Shown: piece after piece, positions 43,541-52,154 of the stretch
Numbering within the stretch: position 1 is the first letter of the stretch
Layout of the letters: the number at the start of each line of letters is the position of its first letter
Source of the DNA: Chloroflexi bacterium HGW-Chloroflexi-10
GTDB taxonomy: Bacteria > Chloroflexota > Anaerolineae > Anaerolineales > Anaerolineaceae
Direction: 5' to 3'
DNA length: 64,000 nucleotides
NCBI GenBank assembly: GCA_002840755.1
Contig: PHBZ01000031.1
Coordinates: 1-64,000, forward strand
The notes under the pieces: generated by a model
Told to the model about the DNA's origin: nothing
Databases searched by the model: none
Seen by the model: the letters and a program-made list of their open reading frames with translations, nothing else
Program-made: the position numbers and the translations under genes

Positions 43541-43909
43541 ATGCCAAATTATCCAAAAGACATTGAAGCTGAAATAATATTTCTACTACCAGAGCATGGA
43601 GGACGTAAGAAACCAATAATATCGGGGTTAAGACCACAATTTTATTATGATGGAAGAGACTGGGATGGTACTATGCACTTTGATACAGAAGAGCATATGC
43701 CAATGGGAATACCCATTATTATGTATTTCGCTTTTATTAGCCCTGAATGCCATTGGGGAAAACTATTACCGGGTAAAGAATTTCAACTTCGGGATGGGCC
43801 AAAAATAATTGGTAATGGTCGAATATTGCGACTAATTGACCTTGAAGAATCAGCAAATACTGCAAGTCAATCAGAAACTTACTCAATTATGAGAAAAAAT
43901 AACGATTGA
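43541..43909 (+). CDS. Standalone EF-Tu domain 3-like protein
   Basis: A 122-residue protein matching only the third (C-terminal) beta-barrel of elongation factor Tu. The pattern GGRKKPIISGLRPQFYY parallels GGRHTPFFKGYRPQFYF of EF-Tu, and FQLRDGPKIIGNGRILRLI parallels the FAIREGGRTVGAGVV strand. No GTPase domain is present. In EF-Tu this domain contacts tRNA and kirromycin-type antibiotics, but the role of a free copy is unknown. Context is AT-rich and next to a transposase remnant, so transfer is possible. Confidence 0.75.
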   Translation: MPNYPKDIEAEIIFLLPEHGGRKKPIISGLRPQFYYDGRDWDGTMHFDTEEHMPMGIPIIMYFAFISPECHWGKLLPGKEFQLRDGPKIIGNGRILRLIDLEESANTASQSETYSIMRKNND

Positions 43910-43934
43910 TATATCATTCAACAGATATGCCTAA

Positions 43935-43951
43935 ATAAACGACTCGTTTAT
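43935..43951. other. Short perfect palindrome beside a transposase remnant
   Basis: ATAAACGA-C-TCGTTTAT, an 8-1-8 palindrome just past the EF-Tu-like gene and 11 bp from the transposase fragment. It could be a weak terminator or an old element end. Confidence 0.35.
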
Positions 43952-43961
43952 GAGTTTATAA

Positions 43962-44202
43962 TCATTCCATCGAATTGTGTTCCTTCTTTGCTGAACAAAG
44001 AACGGTGTTTGTCTTTTCACCGAAGGTCTTATGGCAATTCTTGCAAAGAAAACGCTGGCAATTATTGTGTAAACCATTCTTTACGATGGCTATTGATGCA
44101 CAATGGGCATTTTTTATCATGTGCAAACCGTTTTTCCGTAAGTTCCTCTCGGTCAGAATCATCCTTAAGCTCATTCCAAATTCCTGCCCACTCATTACTC
44201 AT
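43962..44202 (-). pseudogene. Transposase N-terminal fragment with frameshift (IS1595/IS1-like)
   Basis: Two overlapping frames together give a zinc ribbon: the first (44202 to about 44100) reads MSNEWAGIWNELKDDSD and ends with CPLC. A +1 shift then continues as SIAIVKNG, CQRFLCKNCHKTF and GEKTNTVL. Two CxxC pairs and VKNG..QRF.CK.C.KTF are typical of transposase zinc ribbons. The first frame alone stops at 44062. Everything after the ribbon, including the DDE domain, is missing. I therefore call it broken and truncated. Confidence 0.6.
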
Positions 44203-44485
44203 CAATCATCACTTTTTTCTCAACCACTCGTTCCAGAACGAATATCGGCCAAATAACACCCTCTCTGCCATTTCCCACCGAAATCCCCCACCCATGCTGG
44301 TCATTTCCCGGAAAGACATTCGTTCCGATTGAAATTTTTTTATCGATAAACGAAAGAAACGAATACATTTTCTTGGAGAAATACACTTCTAATGCTTGCC
44401 AGCTCACTGAATACCATAGGCTATTTGCCTTAAGGGAAACTTTTCGCGTTATCCTGGCAAGTCTCCCCGCCGCCAAAAGATCCAC
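44195..44485 (-). CDS. Doubtful 96-residue ORF
   Basis: An open frame between the TPR membrane gene and the transposase fragment; it overlaps the fragment start as ATGAGTAA. No motif or ribosome site is convincing. The stretch GWGISVGNGREGVIWPIFVLE looks protein-like, so it may be a decayed gene. The rest of 43910-44533 shows no other ORF that I support. Confidence 0.25.
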   Translation of the reverse strand: MDLLAAGRLARITRKVSLKANSLWYSVSWQALEVYFSKKMYSFLSFIDKKISIGTNVFPGNDQHGWGISVGNGREGVIWPIFVLERVVEKKVMIDE

Positions 44486-44533
44486 CCTCCTGCAAATAAA
44501 TGCCAGGGTCAGACAAACTACTCGCTTTCGGAT

Positions 44534-45493
44534 CTACACCCCACTCGTAGCCTGCTCTTGTTTTGGCTTTTTCAAAAGCTGAAACAACGCACCGAAGGGA
44601 AAGAAATACAAAATCAACAGATATGGCAGCGCAAAATTGCTCATCCCAGCGCCGCTTAACCCGGCAAAAACAAAAATGCTGATATGCATTTTGATCACAT
44701 TTTTATACGGCATAGAAAGGTCATTGCGGTTAGGTGCGTTAATCACATTTAAGAAATTGGATAATTGAGTTACACCACTGAATAAAACAATCGGCCAGTA
44801 GCGCACCAGGCAGATTTGAATAAACTGGAAAACATTAGGAAAGGCGCTGTTCTGCTCTTCCACCAATGGGAAAAACATATTTAAAAACACCGAATGCACA
44901 AAGTGGAACATGCCAAAATGAATACTGAAGAAAACCAGCATGAATAGACCGCCCACCACAATACCTGCCCGGCGTAATCCTTCACCGGCGCCCATAGCAG
45001 ACATAACCCGGTCGGAAACAGCGTCTGATTTACTCACCGCAGAAGACAGCATATTTCCTGCAATCGAGGAAAACAGATAAAGAAATCCCAAAACCAGGCT
45101 GCTAATCCACAAACTCCAAACCAGGTCGGTTGCATTCCACTGTTGTGCATCTGCCAGAATCAGTGTCAAAAGAAAGCTGAGCAGCGCCAGGAGCACCTGT
45201 AAATAAAAGGGAATGCGGAAATGCAGCAAACTGTCTATACCCAGAAAATCTTCCAACTCAGCCATCAGCGACATCACTTCACCCTCACCGCTGAGTTGCT
45301 CCACAGCCACCTGGGCGGCTGGATTATCCGAGTCCAAACGGATGATCCGTTGGTAGCACTGAAGAGCACGTTTTTCATCACCAGCTTCCGCCAACAAATC
45401 CCCCAATTTCATCCAGGCTGAAACATCCTGCGGATCTTTTTTCACCGCGGTAACAAATTGCTGGTATAGCTCCTGATCCAATGCTTTCGTCAT
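44534..45493 (-). CDS. TPR-containing multi-pass membrane protein
   Basis: A 319-residue protein. Residues about 5-65 form one or two TPR units (AWMKLGDLLAEAGDEKRALQCYQRII). Four to five membrane helices follow, in a Yip1-like arrangement. No catalytic residues are seen. TPRs suggest protein-protein contacts at the cytoplasmic face. Confidence 0.7.
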   Translation of the reverse strand: MTKALDQELYQQFVTAVKKDPQDVSAWMKLGDLLAEAGDEKRALQCYQRIIRLDSDNPAAQVAVEQLSGEGEVMSLMAELEDFLGIDSLLHFRIPFYLQVLLALLSFLLTLILADAQQWNATDLVWSLWISSLVLGFLYLFSSIAGNMLSSAVSKSDAVSDRVMSAMGAGEGLRRAGIVVGGLFMLVFFSIHFGMFHFVHSVFLNMFFPLVEEQNSAFPNVFQFIQICLVRYWPIVLFSGVTQLSNFLNVINAPNRNDLSMPYKNVIKMHISIFVFAGLSGAGMSNFALPYLLILYFFPFGALFQLLKKPKQEQATSGV

Positions 45494-45522
45494 CTGCTTT
45501 ATTGTAGCTATATTATTTCAAA

Positions 45523-46029
45523 TCAATGATCAGTTTTCTTTTCGTCGCGATAGAAAAGGAAATCCAGATCACCGGGAGATTGACCTTTTTGAGTAAGCGC
45601 TTGGGCTAGTTCAGCCTGGTGCTGCATTCCATGGAATAAGACATGCTGTAAAATACGCCAGTGTACAAATGGCATCTCTTTGCCGTGTCTCGTGGTTAAA
45701 GGTAATACTTCATCTATCTGCGCATCCTGTACTGCTTCCAGGTACGCTTGCCAGGCCATTTCTTCACAGTCAAATCCGGCCTGCAGCATTTCCAGGTCGG
45801 GATACTCCTCTGCAACCAGCGAAGAAGTCTGCGCCCCAGTCTCTAGCGCCACGCGCCAACTTTGATCAGCTCGCAGGATATGGAAAAAGAGATCATAAAT
45901 GGAACCACGCCCATAGCCCGGGTTTTCATGCAAGTCAATAACCGAAAGTTTCGTCGCGCATTCCACCAACCGGCGGATTACATGGAAATGATATTTGAAC
46001 TGAATCTGATAATGAGAAGCCTGAGACAT
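45523..46029 (-). CDS. DinB-family protein
   Basis: A 168-residue four-helix DinB/YfiT-type protein. The metal-binding His triad fits FFHILRADQSW, HWRILQHVLFHGMQHQAEL. Relatives are metal-dependent thiol transferases or hydrolases; the function here is unknown. Its start lies upstream of a non-coding stretch of 210 bp that holds a heptamer array. Confidence 0.82.
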   Translation of the reverse strand: MSQASHYQIQFKYHFHVIRRLVECATKLSVIDLHENPGYGRGSIYDLFFHILRADQSWRVALETGAQTSSLVAEEYPDLEMLQAGFDCEEMAWQAYLEAVQDAQIDEVLPLTTRHGKEMPFVHWRILQHVLFHGMQHQAELAQALTQKGQSPGDLDFLFYRDEKKTDH

Positions 46030-46184
46030 ATATTAACCTCTCCTGTTATTGGGGATACTTGCCAGTATAGTCATTTTTACTCCTGGGAGCAAGCGTATCT
46101 GTCAGTAAATTTCAAATGAAGATTTTTATGGCTGGTATCCTGATTTCCTCTTTCTATCTGTAAACCTTTTTCCGGACGGGTCAC

Positions 46185-46240
46185 TCATTCCTCATTACTA
46201 TTTCCATTTTCCTAATTCCTAGTTCCAAATTCCTTCTTCC
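46185..46240. repeat. Heptanucleotide tandem array
   Basis: Eight consecutive 7-mers. On the minus strand seven follow GGAANNN (ANNN variable) and one is GTAATGA. The array begins exactly at the guaB stop codon. It resembles the short heptamer repeats known in cyanobacterial genomes. Confidence 0.75.
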
Positions 46241-47721
46241 TACTCCCCGCGCTGATAATTAGGTGCTTCCCTCGTAATGGTGATATCATGCGGGTGGCTC
46301 TCAATCAAACCGGCGCCGGTGATGCGCACCAACCGCGTTTTGGTACGCAAGTCTTCCAGAGTAGCAGCCCCGGCATACCCCATCCCGGAGCGCAATCCAC
46401 CCACCAGTTGGTAGATAAAATCACCTAAAAGGCCTTTGAAGGGCACCATACCCTCCACCCCTTCAGGCACCAGTTTGCCGGCGCCGCTCTGACCGCTGCC
46501 GTAACGATCTCTGCCGTAACCCTGCATGGCGCCCATCGAGCCCATCCCGCGGTAAGACTTAAACTGACGCCCTTCATACAGTATTTCCTCACCAGGGGAT
46601 TCTTTCAAACCGGCCAGCAGACTGCCCAGCATGACCGTATCCGCGCCAGCGACAATCGCTTTAACAATCTCTCCGCTGTATTTCACACCGCCATCAGCAA
46701 TGATCGGCACCCCCAACGGGCGGGCCGCCTTCGCACAGCGGTACACCGCACTCAACTGCGGCATCCCTGCGCCTGAAACCACCCGGGTAGTACAGATCGA
46801 GCCTGCGCCAACACCCACCTTAACCGCATCCGCTCCGGCCTCAATCAACGCCAGCGTGCCGGCTTCCGTTACAACATTCCCGGCAATAACCGCTAAATGA
46901 GGTTTAACCGCCTTAAGACGTTTAATCGCCAGAAGTACACCGGCGGTATGCCCATGTGCGGTATCAATCACCACCACGTCCACCCCCATTTCTGCCAGCC
47001 GCTCAACCCGCTCTTCCAGATCAGCCCCCACACCTACCGCGGCGCCCACCAAAAGGCGTCCGCGCTCATCCTTGGCAGCATTCGGGTATTGTTGTTTCTT
47101 CTGAATATCCTTCACCGTAATCAGTCCCACCAGATGCCCTTCAGCATCCACCAATGGTAATTTCTCAATGCGGTGTTTCTGTAGAACAGCCTTGGCCTGC
47201 TCTAATGTAGTCCCCAATTCAGCCGTTACCAGGCCTTCAGAGGTCATAAAATCAGTGACTGGGCAGTTCATATCCCCTGGTTCGGTGAAGCGGATATCGC
47301 GGTTCGTGAGAATACCAACCAGCTTGCGGGTGACAGGGTCTACCACAGGCAATCCGCTGATATGAAAACGCCCCATAATGCTGTCAGCTTCTGCCAGTGT
47401 AGCCGTCGGTGGCAGTGTGATCGGGTCGAGGATCATACCCGATTCGGAGCGTTTGACGGTTTCCACCTCTTTAGCCTGATCCGCCGGAGAAATATTGCGA
47501 TGGATAATACCCATACCCCCCTCACGCGCTAGGGCAATCGCCAGTCTCGAATCGGTTACCGTATCCATGGCTGCGGAGAGCAGCGGAATATTCAATTGAA
47601 TATCACGGGTCAACCGGGCATGTACATCCACCTGGGATGGCAGCACCTCACTGAAACCGGGCTCAATCAAGACATCGTCAAAGGTCAACTGCTCTAACTG
47701 CTCAAACAAATCCTTGTTCAT
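46240..47721 (-). CDS. guaB: IMP dehydrogenase
   Basis: A 493-residue enzyme that oxidises IMP to XMP with NAD, the first step to GMP. The (beta/alpha)8 barrel carries the catalytic loop GAGSICTTRVVSG (Cys) and GMGSMGAMQGYGRDRYG (flap Arg-Tyr). Two CBS domains are inserted at about 95-210 (DRFHISGLPVVD-like GRFHISGLPVVD, KHRIEKLPLVD). It is the last gene of the purine operon, 44 nt after purH. Confidence 0.96.
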   Translation of the reverse strand: MNKDLFEQLEQLTFDDVLIEPGFSEVLPSQVDVHARLTRDIQLNIPLLSAAMDTVTDSRLAIALAREGGMGIIHRNISPADQAKEVETVKRSESGMILDPITLPPTATLAEADSIMGRFHISGLPVVDPVTRKLVGILTNRDIRFTEPGDMNCPVTDFMTSEGLVTAELGTTLEQAKAVLQKHRIEKLPLVDAEGHLVGLITVKDIQKKQQYPNAAKDERGRLLVGAAVGVGADLEERVERLAEMGVDVVVIDTAHGHTAGVLLAIKRLKAVKPHLAVIAGNVVTEAGTLALIEAGADAVKVGVGAGSICTTRVVSGAGMPQLSAVYRCAKAARPLGVPIIADGGVKYSGEIVKAIVAGADTVMLGSLLAGLKESPGEEILYEGRQFKSYRGMGSMGAMQGYGRDRYGSGQSGAGKLVPEGVEGMVPFKGLLGDFIYQLVGGLRSGMGYAGAATLEDLRTKTRLVRITGAGLIESHPHDITITREAPNYQRGE

Positions 47722-47765
47722 AATTTTTCGCTTTCTTATTCACTTACCTTGTAGAATTCAGAATT

Positions 47766-49271
47766 TTAATGGCGGAAATGACGGAACCCGGTTACCACCA
47801 TGCTCAACCCCAAACGGTTGCAGGCGTCAATCGACTCCTGGTCACGTACCGATCCGCCGGGTTGAATAATCGCTGTGATTCCAGCCTTTGCTGCTTCTTC
47901 CACCGAATCAGCGAAGGGAAAGAAAGCATCCGAAGCCATCACCGCGCCTTTGGCTCTATCTGCGGCGCGTTCAGCAGCAATGCGCACACAATCCACCCGG
48001 TTAGGTTGTCCCCCGCCAATACCCACCGTGGATTCCCCTTGGGCAAAGACAATCGCATTGGATTTCACATGCTGGCAGGCCGTCCAGGCAAATTTCAAAG
48101 ATTCCATCTCCGCTGCACAGGGCTGCTTTTCAGTAACCACTTTCCAGTTTTCCCGAGTGGGGTCACCCAAATCCACCGACTGGCGCAATAATCCGCGCAC
48201 GATCGAGCGGTATTCCACTTTGGGTTCCACCGCCAGGTTGGGCATTTCAACCAGGCGTAGATTTTTCTTTTTAGCCAGAATTTCGAGGGCTTGCGCTTCA
48301 AAACCCGGCGCGATGATGCATTCAACAAACAACTCGCTGATTGCAGTGGCTGTACCGCTTTCAAGAGTACGGTTGGCTGCAATGATTCCACCATACGCCG
48401 ATACCGGGTCGCTCGCCAGGGCTGCCTGGTAAGCCTCCACCTGCGTCGTTGCAGAGGCAATCCCGCAGGGCGAAAGGTGTTTGACAATAACAATGCTGTT
48501 TTTCTCGTATTGAACGACTGCCCGCCAGGCAGCATCCACATCGAGTAAATTATTGTAGGATAATTCCTTACCTTGTAGCACTTTGCCGCCCAACGGACCT
48601 TCACCAGGCAGTAGCCCCAACAACGCCGCCGATTGGTGCGGATTTTCGCCATAACGCAGCGTTTGCACCGGATAAAGCGTCAGCAGTTCTGTTGGACTGC
48701 CCTCCAGATAATTGCCAATCGCATTGTCGTAGTGCGTTGTCAAACGGAAACCTTTTATCGCCAATTTTCGCCGGAGATCCAACGTATTCTTTTCTTGTTG
48801 GTACGCAGATAACACGGCAGTGTAATCCTGCGGATCACATACAAGGGTCACGCGATCGTGATTCTTGGCCGCCGCGCGGATCAATGCCACACCGCCAATA
48901 TCGATCTGTTCAATCGCCTCTTCCAGGCTGACACCTGGCTGAGAAATAGTTGCTTCAAATGGATATAGGTTAACCACCACCAGATCAATCGGCGCCCAAC
49001 CCCGGTCATAAAGTTGCAGCATATCTTCTGCTGTATCACGCGCCAGCAAACCGCCGTGAATGGCCGGGTGTAATGTCTTTACTCGTCCGCCTAAAATCTC
49101 GGGGGAACCGGTATAATCGGCTACTTCGGTTACCTTCAAACTGTTCTGAGACAATAAACGCGCTGTTCCCCCGGAAGCCAGCAATTCCCAACCCAGATCT
49201 GCCAGCCCACGGGCAAACGCCACCAGGCCGGTCTTATCATATACTGATAACAAAGCTTTTGGCATCATCAT
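47766..49271 (-). CDS. purH: Bifunctional AICAR formyltransferase/IMP cyclohydrolase
   Basis: A 501-residue PurH. The N-terminal cyclohydrolase domain holds LLASGGTARLL and GGRVKTLHPAIHGGLLAR; the transformylase domain has VKHLSPCGIAS and the KSNAIVFA lysine. It finishes IMP synthesis. Its start (three ATG codons at 49271-49263) lies inside the purN coding region, giving an overlap of 29 to 35 nt. Confidence 0.95.
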   Translation of the reverse strand: MMMPKALLSVYDKTGLVAFARGLADLGWELLASGGTARLLSQNSLKVTEVADYTGSPEILGGRVKTLHPAIHGGLLARDTAEDMLQLYDRGWAPIDLVVVNLYPFEATISQPGVSLEEAIEQIDIGGVALIRAAAKNHDRVTLVCDPQDYTAVLSAYQQEKNTLDLRRKLAIKGFRLTTHYDNAIGNYLEGSPTELLTLYPVQTLRYGENPHQSAALLGLLPGEGPLGGKVLQGKELSYNNLLDVDAAWRAVVQYEKNSIVIVKHLSPCGIASATTQVEAYQAALASDPVSAYGGIIAANRTLESGTATAISELFVECIIAPGFEAQALEILAKKKNLRLVEMPNLAVEPKVEYRSIVRGLLRQSVDLGDPTRENWKVVTEKQPCAAEMESLKFAWTACQHVKSNAIVFAQGESTVGIGGGQPNRVDCVRIAAERAADRAKGAVMASDAFFPFADSVEEAAKAGITAIIQPGGSVRDQESIDACNRLGLSMVVTGFRHFRH

Positions 49272-49863
49272 CCTCCATTTGTGCAGCTAATTTTTTCAAT
49301 GTTTCCACCAATACAACATGCTCACAGGCATGTATTTTTTGTTGCAGTGTTTCCAGGGTATCGTCCTGAAAAATCGGTACCATACACTGGTTAAGCAGCG
49401 GGCCAGAGTCGACACCTTCATCGGGCACCAGATGCACCATCACCCCGGTATGGGATATTTTCCCTTGCTGGTACGCTTGAAAAGCACGTTCAATCGCGTC
49501 CACCCCAGGAAACGCACCTGGCAGCGCCGGGTGCAGGTTGATTATTCGGTTTGGAAAGCGGCTTATAAACGGCATGCTCAAGATCCGCATCCAACCGGCC
49601 AGTACCACCCAATCCGGCTGGTAAGATCCCACCAGATGTGCCAGTTCAGCATCGTACACTGCACGTTCCTGCCCCCTGGTTTTTTCCTTCACCACAGCCG
49701 GAACACCAGCCGTGCGCGCGCGTTCCAGCCCATAGGCATCCTGCTTATTGGAAATTACCACCGCCAACCGGGCATTCAACTCCCCACTGCGCACCGCATC
49801 GAGAATGGCTTGCAAATTAGTGCCATTGCCTGAAACCAGCACCACCAGGCGCATAGTTCTCAT
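49237..49863 (-). CDS. purN: GAR formyltransferase
   Basis: A 208-residue PurN using 10-formyltetrahydrofolate. Motifs: LVSGNGTNLQAILDA, GWMRILSMPF, RIINLHPALPGAFPG (catalytic Asn/His) and the Asp in HLVPDEGVDSGPLL. It overlaps purDM upstream by 4 nt and purH downstream. The order D-M-N equals that of the metazoan GART protein. Confidence 0.95.
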   Translation of the reverse strand: MRTMRLVVLVSGNGTNLQAILDAVRSGELNARLAVVISNKQDAYGLERARTAGVPAVVKEKTRGQERAVYDAELAHLVGSYQPDWVVLAGWMRILSMPFISRFPNRIINLHPALPGAFPGVDAIERAFQAYQQGKISHTGVMVHLVPDEGVDSGPLLNQCMVPIFQDDTLETLQQKIHACEHVVLVETLKKLAAQMEDDDAKSFVISI

Positions 49864-52136
49864 TTCAGCACCACTGTTTTGCGCGGTCCGCTGCGCAATT
49901 CACCAATAACCCAGGCAGGTTCGGTAAGCATAGACTGAACCTGCTTTGCGGCTTCTGCGCCAACAACAGCTACCAGCCCAATACCCATATTAAAAACGCG
50001 GTACATCTCCAGAGTATCAATATCACCCTTCCACTGTAGCCAACGAAAGAGCGCTGGTACGACCCAGGCAGATCGATTCACAACTGCCTGCAAATCTTCT
50101 GGCAGCATGCGCGGAATATTTTCAATAAAACCTCCGCCGGTCAGATGCGCCAGTCCTTTAATGAGGGGCAGCACCGGTTGGATCAAATGCAGGTAAGAAC
50201 GGTGTGGTGTTAGCAGAGCATTCGCCAGGCTGGTTTTGAGGTCATCACGGAAGACCAGTAAATCTTCACCTTCACAAAGTTTGCGAATCAGGGAATAACC
50301 GTTGGTATGCGGCCCGCTGGAAGCAAAGCCCAGCAGAACATCTCCCTCCTGCATCGCGGCATGGTCCGGTAAGATCTGGCTCCGTTCCACCACACCTACA
50401 ATCGTGCCGGCCACATCAAAAGCCTTCTCTTGGTAAACACCCGGCATTTCGGCAGTTTCCCCGCCTAACAGCACACAACCGGCTTCCCGACAGGCTTCGG
50501 CCATTCCGGTGACAATTTCAGCCACAATTTCGGGTTTTAGTTTGGCTGTGGCAAAATAATCCAAAAAGAACAGCGGGCGGGCGCCCTGCACCAGAATATC
50601 ATCGATACAGTGATTGACAATATCCTTGCCAACCCCATGATAACGGCCCAACCGTGCCGCCAGTTCCACTTTGGTGCCAACCCCATCCGTGGAAGCTACC
50701 AATACCGGTTGGTCACCCAGGCTGTCAATGTCAAATAAACCGCCAAACGAGCCTATTCCGGCCAATACCCGTGGGGTATAAGTAGTCTGCACCGCATCCT
50801 TCATCAATCCCACCGCGCGGTTACCGGCGTCTATATCCACACCAGCTGTCTGATAGGCTGAGGATTTTTGGATATGGTTTAAAGCCTTTTGGGCAATATC
50901 ATGGCGATATTGCATCCCCGTAAAGGAAATTTTTTCCACAGCCTGATAAGCATGCTGAATAGCCGTCTGCAGGTCTGCTGCCCAGCAGGTCACACCCAGT
51001 ACCCGGCCGCCGCTGTTTACCATTTGTCCATCTTTGAGGCTGGTACCGGAATGGAATACGATTCCATCCGTAATGATCTCTTTTAAACCCTGAATCACAA
51101 AACCGCTCGTAGATATCCTTGGGTACCCGCCGGAAGCCAGCACCACACACACAGCAGCACGTTGCGCCCAACGTACCTGTATTTCAGCTAGCTTTCCTTG
51201 GGTGCAGGCCAGCAGAATTTCGAGCAGGTCACTTTCCAGCAGCGGCAGAATTACCTGGGTTTCCGGGTCACCAAAGCGGGCGTTGAATTCCAACACCTTG
51301 GGTCCTTCTTTTGTCAGAATCAATCCGGCGTACAACACACCAATATACGGCAAGCCCTCACTGCGTAATCCATCCACTACCGGCTGCAAAATATTGCGGG
51401 TAATCTCCTCAATCTGTACCGCAGGTATCACCGGTGTGGGAGCATACGTACCCATCCCGCCGGTATTGGGACCCTGATCGCCATCCAACAGACGTTTATG
51501 ATCCTGAGCGGGCGGCATAACCGCCACACTATAGCCATCACAGAAAGCTAATAGAGAAACCTCTTCACCTTCCAGACGTTCTTCGATGACGACCTCATCG
51601 CCGGCAGCACCAAACTGGTGATTGACCATAATTTCATGCAATGCCGAAAGACCTTCGTCCAGTGTCTCAGGCAAAATGACACCCTTGCCAGCGGCTAGTC
51701 CGGAAGCTTTGATCACCACGGGGTAATTTACGGCTTCCAAATACCTGCGTGCATCCAGATAACGTGAAAAAGAAACAAAACGGGCGGTAGGAACTTTATG
51801 GCGCGCCATAAAGTTCTTGGAAAACGTCTTGGAAGTCTCCATTTGGGCGGCAGCCTGGGAAGGGCCAAACACGGCCACGCCAGCAGCGCGTAAGGTATCG
51901 CTCACACCGGCTTGCAGCGCGGCTTCAGGGCCGACCACCACCAGGTCAATGGCTTCACGCTTTGCATAATCGGTGATTCCAGCTGCATCCTCCACGGCCA
52001 GTGGTGTTAGGGTACCCAAATTACACATGCCATCATTCCCGGGAGCAATAGTTAGTTGGGTTAATAACGGTGATTGGCTGACCTTCCACGCCAGGGCATG
52101 TTCGCGGCCTCCCGATCCAACAATTAATACTTTCAC
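49860..52136 (-). CDS. purDM: PurD-PurM fusion (GAR synthetase and AIR synthetase)
   Basis: A 758-residue fusion. Residues 1 to about 425 are GAR synthetase (MKVLIVGSGGREHALAWK, GLAAGKGVILPET, LEFNARFGDPETQ). From about 427 the AIR synthetase domain follows (SFGGLFDID, STDGVGTKVELAARLGRY, GGETAEMPGVY, LTGGGFIENIPRM). Such fusions are typical of eukaryotes and rarer in bacteria. The frame is continuous with no stop between domains. It is coupled to purN by a 4-nt overlap. Confidence 0.95.
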   Translation of the reverse strand: MKVLIVGSGGREHALAWKVSQSPLLTQLTIAPGNDGMCNLGTLTPLAVEDAAGITDYAKREAIDLVVVGPEAALQAGVSDTLRAAGVAVFGPSQAAAQMETSKTFSKNFMARHKVPTARFVSFSRYLDARRYLEAVNYPVVIKASGLAAGKGVILPETLDEGLSALHEIMVNHQFGAAGDEVVIEERLEGEEVSLLAFCDGYSVAVMPPAQDHKRLLDGDQGPNTGGMGTYAPTPVIPAVQIEEITRNILQPVVDGLRSEGLPYIGVLYAGLILTKEGPKVLEFNARFGDPETQVILPLLESDLLEILLACTQGKLAEIQVRWAQRAAVCVVLASGGYPRISTSGFVIQGLKEIITDGIVFHSGTSLKDGQMVNSGGRVLGVTCWAADLQTAIQHAYQAVEKISFTGMQYRHDIAQKALNHIQKSSAYQTAGVDIDAGNRAVGLMKDAVQTTYTPRVLAGIGSFGGLFDIDSLGDQPVLVASTDGVGTKVELAARLGRYHGVGKDIVNHCIDDILVQGARPLFFLDYFATAKLKPEIVAEIVTGMAEACREAGCVLLGGETAEMPGVYQEKAFDVAGTIVGVVERSQILPDHAAMQEGDVLLGFASSGPHTNGYSLIRKLCEGEDLLVFRDDLKTSLANALLTPHRSYLHLIQPVLPLIKGLAHLTGGGFIENIPRMLPEDLQAVVNRSAWVVPALFRWLQWKGDIDTLEMYRVFNMGIGLVAVVGAEAAKQVQSMLTEPAWVIGELRSGPRKTVVLK

Positions 52137-52154
52137 GGAAATACTCCTTTTCTG

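Noticed and set aside
48095..48652. 185-residue minus-strand frame in purH
   Set aside because: Different frame of the same strand as purH; Arg/Trp-rich composition typical of shadow frames.
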